Part shown: piece after piece, positions 55,107 to 64,000 of the stretch | Numbering within the stretch: position 1 is the first letter of the stretch | Layout: the number at the start of each line of letters is the position of its first letter | NCBI GenBank assembly: GCA_963978545.1 | Contig: OZ021732.1 | Coordinates: forward strand, 43,658,059-43,722,058 | Direction of reading: 5' to 3' | DNA from: Linyphia triangularis | Taxonomy: Eukaryota; Arthropoda; Arachnida; Araneae; Linyphiidae | Length of the DNA stretch: 64,000 bases | Position numbers and translations under genes: made by a program | Notes under the pieces: generated by a model | Databases searched by the model: none | What the model was told of the DNA's origin: nothing | The model's input: the letters and a program-made list of their open reading frames with translations, nothing else

Positions 55107-55223
55107 TGCAAGCATAAATTAGCAGCTATTTTAAGTACAGCCATGGGCTTATCTAATGAAGTTCAATATGCTGATGAAACAGTCACTTTGATGCTAGTCG
55201 GTGAAAATAACAGCCAGTTATGA
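55107..55223 (+). CDS. ZSWIM7: ZSWIM7-like protein, last exon
   Basis: The acceptor TTTCTATTGCAG ends at 55106. The exon reads CKHKLAAILSTAMG, then a Glu/Val/Thr-rich tail and TGA at 55221-55223. CKH completes the C-x-C...C-x-H SWIM zinc site. The helix after it resembles the LLAVYLSQ helix of the family. The C-terminus (ETVTLMLVGENNSQL) is short, as in ZSWIM7. An AATAAA lies downstream at 55530-55535. Confidence 0.85.
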   Translation, partial: CKHKLAAILSTAMGLSNEVQYADETVTLMLVGENNSQL

Positions 55224-55379
55224 TATATTGTATATGCTATGTGTTTACTGTAATATTACGCAGTTAAACCTCGATTTTTTTTTCTCCGTGCATTTTACAT
55301 TTTTCGCATGTTTTTTCATCCTGATCCCATGGGAAATCCGAGTTTCACTATAATATATTGCGTATGTTACTGTGAAAAA

Positions 55380-56000
55380 CCGAAGTCTGGAGAGGGTCAA
55401 CTTTCTCTGGTGAATATCAACATTTGCATGTAGTCGCATGGTGTATGTCTGAAACATTTCTTAAATATTCTTATTTCTCACTTATAACTACAAATGTCGA
55501 CAATCATCGTGCACTGATGGTGAATATTGAATAAAAATGTTTTTATTGCATTTTTAAATCATACTTTATTATTAAAACATATTATGATATATGTCAAAAT
55601 AGGAGAAAGCTATACTAATAGCACATATAACTGTTTAACTTAAAACAAAGAGTACATTCTAACCGAGAACAGAAAATACCAATAATAAACTTACTTAATT
55701 ATGGGATTGACGTCTTACTATCTTATTTATTGCAACAATTTAAACTGTAATGGCATTTTGAATTGCACAAGAGTCCCTTGCTTGTCCTTAGAAAAAAGGA
55801 TTTGGCAACAGATTGTCGCTTCTCCGTGGACATCAGCTTATCGTTTCGACCTCCACCAGAGCACGTCTGCCATTTTCAACAGATACCATTGATAGTACGA
55901 ATATAATCAAATATTCGGTCTCTCACCGAGGTATGTGGTATATGTTGACATTCACCAGAGAAAATCAACATTCTCCAATTTCGGACATCATATATAACGT
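55380..56000. repeat. Inverted repeat pair downstream of ZSWIM7-like gene
   Basis: The left arm (about 55382-55430) contains CCGAAGTCTGGAGA and TTTCTCTGGTGAATATCAAC. The reverse complement of the right arm (about 55938-55990) contains CCGAAATTGGAGA and TTTCTCTGGTGAATGTCAAC. Arms of about 45 bp, some 500 bp apart, look like the ends of a decayed foldback element or MITE. No target duplication seen. Confidence 0.45.
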
Positions 56001-56453
56001 TTGTATTTGAATATTAAAGTTTTATTAATTTAAAATAATCTTAATAACTTTTAAGACATACATCAAACAAAATTTTCTTTTATTTTACTAGGAAATATAA
56101 ATGTTATTAATACTAGGAGTAGGTGTCACTTTTTTGCATTTTCCCACTTGTCAATTTGGATACTATTCCATTCCAAAAATTTTACTAAATGCCAAGTGGT
56201 ATATATTATACTGTTCTGTCTTGCAGTGTTTTTATGTACTATAAAGTTGGTATTTATCTTAAACGCAACATTTTTAGGATCTAGATATTTGAAAAAGGAT
56301 ATTTTGTTATGCAATGCTTTAATTTATTGTTGATGTACATTGTCTGTTGTAATGCAAAATTCTGAAAAATATCTATAAACAATACCAAATAGCAAGCACA
56401 GGTTGCTGTAATTTGATTTAGTGAAGAAACTGTTCAGTATTCACTTTTACAAT

Positions 56454-56631
56454 GGCCGACCAAACGGTATAGTGGTTAGCGTGCTAGTTTCTAGACCATG
56501 AGGTTGCGGGTTCGAGTCCAGTGTTAGGCATGGGTGTTTGTAAATGTATGTTGGCTTGTCTAATGACGAATGTTTAGGCGCATTATAGCCTTCGTGTTGC
56601 TGACGGCGCCAGATAATCTGAAAACAACCAA
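56454..56631 (+). mobile_element. tRNA-derived SINE, copy 4
   Basis: Plus-strand copy with the tRNA-like head (TAGTGGTTAGCGTGC, B box GGTTCGAGTCC) and an AACC-type tail. The direct repeat TCACTTTTACAAT flanks it at 56441-56453 and 56632-56644. Confidence 0.94.
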
Positions 56632-56644
56632 TCACTTTTACAAT

Positions 56645-59600
56645 AAGAAGCACGAAAAAGCTTGATTTATTGTTGAAAGCAAAGCATATGTGCAATATCT
56701 ACTATTCTTCTATAATTAATGGCATGTAATTTTGGATGTGTTATAAGCTAGTTTATAAAAACTTATTCATTTGTTTAAAACAATACTTGGTTTCATATTG
56801 TTACCAGAAAAATTAAGCATCTGTTCTAATTATCATAAGTTAAAAAGACGTAAAACCAAAATAAATCAATTGCATATATATTTTGACACTTTCTGATTAA
56901 TCCTTGGAAAGTTATCTTTTTATTTCATTGAATGGCTCTTGTTCTTAGGTCACACAAACCTATAGAGCAATAAAAAAAAAATCTTATTTCAAAGGACGAA
57001 TGCAAAAGCGTCAAAATAGGCATTTGGATTTTTTTGGATATCAGGCTTTTTAACTTACGACAGCATAGGCTAAGAATCCCTCTTAAATTTTATTTGGAAT
57101 TTTGATTAGTACACCTTTTTATGCACTAAATTCCTATTAAAAATCCTTTTAAAAGATTTGATTAAAAAATATTTATGCAGAGATTTTCGATTATACTTGC
57201 ATGTGGAAACATAAATGAGAATGTGTACTGAACCATCATGTATGCATTTTACCTTATGTCTCCTCTTATTAATTTTAGGTAAGGTTAAAATGTTATTTTT
57301 AAACATATGAACCTCCATACTGTTAAACAATTAGTAAATTTTCTGTTGCCAATGCTTGTTTAATTTTTTATGCATGGCTTCAGCTAGAATGTCAACAAAT
57401 GATATACAAGGGCTTTTATTTTGAGAAGCTTAAGTTATATAATTGTGCTTTTCATTTTTGTGGTACATACATGCTTTAAATAAATTCAGCCAAAGAGTTA
57501 AGAAAAACGACATTTAATGCATATCAAACACTCATCTTATGTGGCAGTTTCAGCTCACCTGCCTTCAAATTCCAAATGAATAATGTACACATAGATTGAA
57601 CCGGTAAATAAATTCCTTTATGTACATAAAAATAAATAGGAACAGAGAATTAATTGAATTGTGATGCTCTAATTTCTTTTAATATAACTGAATTAATACT
57701 GATAAAAAAATACTAGATTCTTATAGCATACAAGCAATTGAATAAAACTGAAATAGATTTCAATGTAAACATAAATACATGATAAAAGTGGGATTTTGAT
57801 GACAAAAATATAATAGCATTTATCTTACACATTAAATGTGTAGTTGCTGAAGTGAGTTTTTTTCCAATATAGATGTATACAAACAGCAACATTTACTTTA
57901 CTCATTTTCAAGTAAAATTTTGCATATTACCTTTTGTACATATTTAGAGAATCTACGATTCTTTACAATAATGCACAAACATAGAAAACTTAATAATAAG
58001 AAATACAGAATTTTACAATAGTTCCTTATTTTTAATTCATTGAATATATGAAATAAATTTTCACTTTCCATTCAAAGTTGTGTTAAATAGAAATCAAAAT
58101 GAGTTTAAATAGAGAGAAATTTCTATCCACAAATTATACTATTAAATTTAAATTCATTATTGATTTTAAAAGGGTACTTCTAATAGATTCAAAATTTTAC
58201 AGTAGGGAAAAATCTTTCCGGATTCTAATAGAGACCTACATCAAATGGAAAGTTTACAAGGCTACCGCATCCTTAATAAAGGAGAAAAATCTGCTTACCA
58301 ATTCCATTGATGTCTGTGCTATTTATGAGAAAAAAAATATTTATACAAAAAATAATTTCAGGGGAAATGCAGAAGTCCCTTTTTAACATCGATTAATTCA
58401 TAAAACACAATAATTTGATTCCTATTATTTTTTCAAGATGAACTAACATGGGTATAGCAAATTCAGTTCTGATCTTAAAGGACTGGTATAAACATTTGCA
58501 CTCTTAAGAAACGTACGAAATCATGTTTTGATATCATAAGCCTTAAACTCGTGCTTTTCATTTTTAAAATTAAAATGAAACTTAATTCCTAATCTATTTA
58601 CTAAGATCTTTGAATCTATAAAAAAATTTCAATAAAGGCAATGTGCAGATTAGCAAAATATATATCAACATTTTTATAGTATAAAGTATTAAAATATGTA
58701 TAAAAATACATGAATTCAATAGAAAATGTGTACTGAAAAACTAACTGTACTTGTAAAACTAGAAAACATACATTTATTCAGTTTATCCAGTATTTTTATT
58801 AAGTAAATAATAAAATAATTTGTGTACATAAACAAATTGTGTAATAGTTTAAGTGAAAAACTAAAGTTATTTTTTAATAATGTTGAATTGATGAATAATT
58901 ATAATTTTAGAACCTTTCTCACTTAAATAAAGGCACACTGATTCAGTTTAAAAATAAAAAGTGTTTCATGTAAGACTATACATCTTTTTCTATTTTAAAA
59001 TACGATAAAACGTATTTAAATTAAAAAAAAAAGTTCAAGAATTGTAAGTCAAAAAATAGCCTATTAATGAAATTGGATAATCATTTTAACATTGGAAATC
59101 GAACTGATAAATTGATGCTTTACTTATTGATATGATTGAATAATTCAATGAGTACATATATTCATTTAAATTGAAATACATTGCAATATTATTTTCCTAA
59201 CTTGTGAGAGTATTGGCAGTAAGGCAACTAATAAAAGGCAGAAATTAAATATTTTGTGATCATTCATAGCATGCCTAGAGTACATATTTAAATGCTCGTG
59301 ATTATAAATCAACATTGTTTGCATTTAATTTTAAAAAACAAATATTTTTACTAAAATATTCTTCAGCAAAATTTGTTTTTTAAATCAAATACATCATATT
59401 TAAAAGTCAACGTAGATAAATTTTACATTAAGTTCTAGCCACAAGTTTGTACTACTCTACTGATCAAGATTGATATATTTGCCATACACATATACAAAAT
59501 ATATAAAATTATACCAATATAAGTATTGAAATACAATACACCTACTTAAATGAGATGAAATGAAATGTTATTAACAGTGCTGCTTCTTCAGAATATTGCC

Positions 59601-59905
59601 TTTCTTCATGGAAGCTAATAAATGCAAAATATATATATTGTGGGAGCAATTCACTTTCCAAAGCCATATATAACTTTAGTAGTATCACAAGCAATGGTAC
59701 CAAAGTGTAGCTACACTCCAAATTGTCTTAGTTTTTGTTTTGGCCTTTCCTAGCTGTATGCACCAACAAGTACAGATTTTCTGCACTTCGTAAGAAGTTC
59801 AAGACTTAATAATGCTTGACTAGAACATTGCTGCACAAAACACCAAGATATTTGCTGTAGACCACTTGTGTTTGCTTTTTTTACACAGAGAATGAGTTCT
59901 CTCTT
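56645..59905 (-). other. Intergenic and probable 3' UTR of the SPECC1L-like gene
   Basis: No frame with splice or family support. The part nearest the stop codon (about 59570-59905) is less AT-rich and is likely transcribed as 3' untranslated region. Where that ends could not be fixed, because several AATAAA-type signals occur on the minus strand. The plus-strand frame 58099-58386 is Lys/Phe/Ile-rich with no counterpart. Confidence 0.4.
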
Positions 59906-59995
59906 TTACGTTTCAAAGTGTTTGTATATTGTGGTGACATACATCATGATGGATTGCCAGTCGGGTCTTTCTTGAGTGATCAAGTCATTTGTATT
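59906..59995 (-). CDS. SPECC1L: SPECC1L/cytospin-like protein, last exon
   Basis: The minus-strand acceptor is TTCTTTATTTCAG (59996 onward). Reads NTNDLITQERPDWQSIMMYV, then TTIYKHFET and TAA at 59908-59906. ERPDWQ-x-V/I-M-x-Y-V-T-x-I-Y-K-x-F-E-T is the C-terminus of the calponin-homology domain that ends cytospins (SPECC1/SPECC1L), actin- and microtubule-associated adaptors. Together with the exons at 63327 and 63913 it forms a continuous CH-domain C-terminal half. The intron before it is 3.3 kb and hosts a transposon. Confidence 0.88.
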   Translation of the reverse strand, partial: NTNDLITQERPDWQSIMMYVTTIYKHFET

Positions 59996-60270
59996 CTGAA
60001 ATAAAGAATAATATAAGAAATAAAGTAAGAAGATTTGAATAATAAAAAAAAATAGAAGCACAAAAGCAAAACATCAAATTATTATTTTTAATAAACTATT
60101 TACAGGGACAATAGATACTTATGTTTGAAATAGTAGAACAATGGCAATTAGTATTCCGGGATTCAGCGTAAACTATCTAATTAATGAATAATGTTTAGAT
60201 TTTTAAAGGTTCAGATGCCTGTCATTTGTTCTGAATAACATTTTGCAGTAAATATGTATGTTCCACTTAT

Positions 60271-62101
60271 CAGGGATGAGTTTGGTAAAAAAGCTGAAAA
60301 CAAAACTCCAAACGTTTTTAACGTAAAACACATTTTAAGCTATACTTTAAAAAATTGTGGTTTCCATGTGCGTTTATAACACTGCACCTTCTCTGTCTGT
60401 CCGTGTTAAACATGGTTCAAAATAGAGGCACCTAGATGTAGGGATACACTTTGTGCTGTCATCAGACATGGTATAGCTTCAAAAAAAAAATATATATAAA
60501 AAAAAAATCCTTTAAATGCAATGGAATCCGACAAAAACTTCAAATTTTCAACAAGTCAAACAACTTTAAGCAACTATACCACATTAACAAACAGGCAGAA
60601 TATAATTAAACCTAGTTTTCCAAATTTTTAAGCAACATTTTAAGTACTAAAATCTTTACATTTAAATTTTTATTCCTACCGTTTAGCTTTTTCAATAAAA
60701 TAAAAAGCAACAAACAATTTTACATACAATTGCAGTTAAAATAACAACTTTAAACACAGCTTCTTTAGAATTTTTTTAATTAGGATTAGGACTAATTTTC
60801 AGAATATTTTTATATCATTTTTATACAAAATAATATAAAATTTTTAATATAGATTCACATGAAACGGCGAAATCGATCCTTAAACAGGCACTAATCACGG
60901 ATATAGCAGCTATCGCATTTACGGAAGTCTAGGCGAATGGCTACAAAACGGTGTTGAAAATCTCGGTAATAGCCGGTATTGTATTAGAGTAAACCTCAAC
61001 GAAAATGACCATCACTCTAACGAAAGCAATAGCACTTGCAATACCGGCGAAAATCTAAATATCAGCCGAAATGAAAATCGCAACAACGTGCGTATCGGCG
61101 ATAGCTCCACGATATCTGCACAAATTTCGGTAATATCGACATTTTCTTGGTAATATTAGTGCAAATTTCGGTAAAATCGGATGTTATAAAAGTAACGCAT
61201 TCTACGAAAACAACTCTCACGCCAACTGAAATATCAAAGTTAGAACCTAATATACCGGAGCAACTCTCAATAATAACGCTATTGTTTGGGCGTAACACTC
61301 GACGAAAATTACCACCACAAAATCTCGGCGATAGCGCAATTCATCACAGTAATACCAACATTCTTTCAGTAACATCGGTGCAAATCTCAGATTTTACAAC
61401 AGGGTAGAACTCAACGAAAATGCCTGTCACATAAACATCAGTGTTAGCGCCGAAGATACCGGAACAATTCTCAGCAATAACGCTGTTATATCGGCGTAAT
61501 ACTCCGGGAAAATGGTTACCACAGCAACATAAATCACAGCGATAACGCACGTCTTAGCCACACAAATCTCGGCAGTAGCGGACATTACATAAGCGTAACG
61601 AAAACAAGCAACACATACTAAAGTAAATAAACGATAGTTCCGTGGATGTCAGACTTGGAAGCAAGCGCATTATTAGTGTATGTTAATCGCGTGAAATCGT
61701 AAAAAGGAATTTAGTTTTTGAGCAGAGAAAAAAAATGACACAAAAGGATCAAATTTCGACGCAGTTGGAAATGTAAAAAAATGCGAGTTTGAGCACCAAT
61801 TTGACAAAAAAAAAAAAAAATGCATTTAAGGGGATTTTTGTACTTGGAGCAGGAATAAGGCATGAATGTGATGCGACCCCTGACCTATAGGTTTCCCGAT
61901 CTTTCGGAAGTGAAACTGCTTCGAGGTTCAGCCTTAGAAAAAAAGTTAAATATAGATAATAAAAGATAGAAAAAGCGGGAAAACGCGGATTTTTTTCAGG
62001 AATTAGAAAAGCGGAACTTTCTTTGAAAAAGCGGAATTCTTTTTTTTCTAAAAAATTAAAAAAGCGGAATTCAGCCACATGGCGGAAGAAACTCATCCCT
62101 G
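60271..62101. mobile_element. 1.8-kb TIR element with TCGGCGATAG-type repeats
   Basis: 13-bp perfect TIR CAGGGATGAGTTT at both ends (60271-60283 and 62089-62101). An exact 6-bp direct repeat, ACTTAT, flanks it (60265-60270, 62102-62107). The inner part (about 60870-61640) is built of degenerate units such as TCGGCGATAG, TCTCGGTAAT and AACGCTAT. The right subterminal region repeats AAGCGGAA several times. No transposase frame. CAGGG is a hAT-like start but hAT elements duplicate 8 bp, so the class is open. It lies in the last intron of the SPECC1L-like gene. Confidence 0.75.
60870..61640. repeat. Degenerate minisatellite-like array
   Basis: Short motifs recur in altered order and spacing: ATCTCGGTAATA, AACTCTCA/CAACTCTCAATAA, ACCGGAGCAA, GGCGTAA(C/T)ACTC and AACGAAAATG, in units of roughly 40-60 bp. 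The block is richer in C and G than its surroundings. Frames at 61062-61407 arise from these repeats and are not genes. Confidence 0.6.
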
Positions 62102-63326
62102 ACTTATATATTGAAGTCTTTAAATTAAAGCTTTATGTAATATTAGAGAGAAAACACATTATTTTTTTTGCATAAAGCAGTAAAATATTTATATATTTTA
62201 AGAACCGGTCAGTTCACAGTGTTTTAAGGTAGATTAAATTATATAAAAAATTATACCATAATTTCAAATTTTACTAATAGCTTCATATATTTTACAACCT
62301 TTATCAATTTCCTATTTTAAATTTAATCGTGCAAGAGAAATTTGTCTTTCGTGTTAACATCGAATTGTTGTGCATCAAATAGCAGTTTTGAAAGTTAAAA
62401 AAAAATTGCCATCTTAACGATGCAACAATGACTCAAATAAAAGCATTTTATTCTGGTTGTATCATTTTTAAAATTACCATAATAAATCATTTGATTTTAT
62501 TATACATATAATATTTTGAAATCAAAGATAAAAGAGGAAGAAAAAAAAAAGACACCGCATTGAAAAAGAACCATGTTTCAAATTAAAGTTTACAATGATA
62601 TCAATTGGTTTTGATGGTAGCTGTTTATTTTATGAGGCTTTTTTTTTGCACAAACTTTCGAAACAAATAGTGATGAAATATGTTTTTGGGTTCTTGACAA
62701 AATTACAATTAAGATTTATTTTCCAATTTCATTAACTGCAATCCCACTGATGATTTGCATGTAACAAACATAAATCAGAGTAAGTAGTAAGAGCAATTTG
62801 AAGCTCTGTGGTTAACCTTGAATGATAAGATATAGCACAATTGTAAGTAGAAGAATATTTTATCCGGACAACAATGATGTCCCCATATGAATACGAGGAA
62901 ACTGAAATGATGGACCTAAATTACTATTAAAACTGAATTAATTGTTACCAAACTATGTTTTGACATTCAATGAATTTATTTCAATAACTTTACAGTGTGA
63001 TATTTATACAAAAATAATATTTCCAAAGTGTTTGTTTCCACCTTAATACTTATTCACTGAAATATGTCTGCTCTTTTAATAAATAAACTTAAAAATCTAT
63101 TACATATCAACCCATAATTTCTAGTTGCAATATTGTGACAATAAACTTGTACAATAATTATCAGAATATCAAAAATTGATAAAAATATTTTTAAAGCAAG
63201 AAAAAAAAAAAAAAAAAAAAAAAAAAGCTAAAATGAATAACATTAATTTTACAATGTTTCTTATATTTTAAATAAAAAAAACCCCAATAGTTTATTGTTC
63301 ATAAAGTTAAAATCATAATTCATTAC
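62102..63326 (-). other. Intron of the SPECC1L-like gene
   Basis: AT-rich, with a poly-A run of about 27 at 63200-63226. No exon or element recognised. Confidence 0.5.
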
Positions 63327-63386
63327 CAAAGTTGTTGGTATTCCAACTGATTCCGCAGCTTGAAAAGCTAGTGTGAAGTTTCTTCT
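63327..63386 (-). CDS. SPECC1L: SPECC1L/cytospin-like protein, penultimate exon
   Basis: Exactly 20 codons in phase 0: RRNFTLAFQAAESVGIPTTL. Acceptor TCTTTTTGCAG, donor GTAATG, both on the minus strand. RRNF-x-LAFQAAESVGI is a signature of the cytospin CH domain, between the actin-binding helices. Confidence 0.9.
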
Positions 63387-63912
63387 CTGCAAAAAGATAA
63401 TTGCCATTTTACACAACTGTACATATATGTATTTCTCAATTTATATTCTAATTAATTTCCCAATACATTTGCTTCATAAATTTATAACTTAACACTAGCA
63501 CTAAATATTAAAGGGTTACAAATAATTTTCTATAAATCACTTTTCATGCCTTACATATTGATTCACCAATTCAAACCAGGCTGAAATGATTTATTGTATT
63601 TCTTAAGGATACTCAACTAACTCAATTTAATAATAATAATAATAAATAAAAAAAAACATAATTCAAGATATTATCTAATCATCGATTAAAAATATTCCAA
63701 AATGATAGCCACTGATTTTTAAAAATTACAGTAAACACAGAGTTTTTTTTTTAAGTAAGGATACATAGTAAGGCTAAGAGAAAAAAATTGTATGCATATG
63801 TCAGCAATATGTAAAACTTTTACTGAAACCAAAGTTAAGGATTTAAGTATTTGAGCATAAAAATAATCTTTAAACTGTCTTTTTATGCACAATTTAGCAA
63901 ATAATTACATAC

Positions 63913-64000
63913 CTTGTCTTTGTTATCAAGTTCATCATATGGTATAAGATTTGGAAGATATGAATGCATTATTGCACAAAATGCCAAGCCATCATTCCAA
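63913..64000 (-). CDS. SPECC1L: SPECC1L/cytospin-like protein, CH-domain exon (cut by window edge)
   Basis: Reads [20 protein letters not shown], then YDELDNKDK, ending in phase 0 at a GTATGT donor (63912-63907). W-x-DGLAFCA-x-x-H-x-Y-LP is the core of a calponin-homology domain, and P-Y-x-E-L-x-x-x-DK is how it continues in cytospins. The coiled-coil bulk of the protein and the start of the CH domain lie beyond the right edge of the window. Confidence 0.9.

Noticed and set aside
61062..61550. Frames of 68-86 residues on both strands
   Set aside because: They arise from the degenerate TCGGCGATAG-type array, are open on both strands, and have no splice context.

Overview
The window is AT-rich eukaryotic DNA with long introns, GT-AG splice sites, many homopolymer runs and a very high transposon load. 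An arthropod, probably an arachnid such as a spider, fits best. That rests on the Ty3/Gypsy polyprotein style, a prokineticin/astakine-like gene, and the dense mix of Helitrons, Tc1/mariner, hAT and tRNA-derived SINE copies. No organism-specific marker was seen, so this is inference. No database search was possible; all homologies are by eye.

Host genes, left to right. (1) Internal and 3' exons of a prokineticin/astakine-like cysteine-rich protein, + strand (1594-1712, 6193-6378, possible extra exon 6435-6734). (2) A three-exon THAP zinc-finger gene, - strand (23795 down to 19419). (3) A second, paralogous THAP gene, - strand (41321 down to 36666). (4) An unrecognised decayed coding run (42046-43376), split by a 565-bp hAT-like element. 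(5) Three exons of a ZSWIM7 (SWIM zinc finger) homologue, + strand (53426-55223). (6) The last three exons of a SPECC1/SPECC1L (cytospin) homologue, - strand, entering from the right edge (64000 down to 59906).

The two THAP genes sit in a segmental duplication. Unit A (about 6613-24000) and unit B (about 33713-41540) align along their length and both start inside the last exon of the prokineticin-like gene. Unit A is more than twice as long because several mobile elements landed in it after the duplication. Unit B has two insertions of its own. Each copy therefore supplies an empty site for the other's insertions.

Mobile elements fill most of the rest. They include a nearly pristine Ty3/Gypsy element (43560-48955, LTRs differing at one base, one open polyprotein) and a Tc1-like element with an intact transposase (14533-15751). 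There is also a decayed Tc1-like element (4612-5837), a mariner-like element with TIRs of about 170 bp (10848-12565), and three canonical non-autonomous Helitrons (9508-10598, 27076-28194, 28648-29632). A BEL/Pao fragment lies at 16436-18410, gypsy remnants at 8050-8732 and 13648-13834, and several hAT-like and other MITEs with clear target duplications. One tRNA-derived SINE family has five copies. A 7-kb element (25004-32060) with TTGGCCAA-rich ends and a 4-bp target duplication carries exon remnants of an unidentified gene and is the least familiar structure here.
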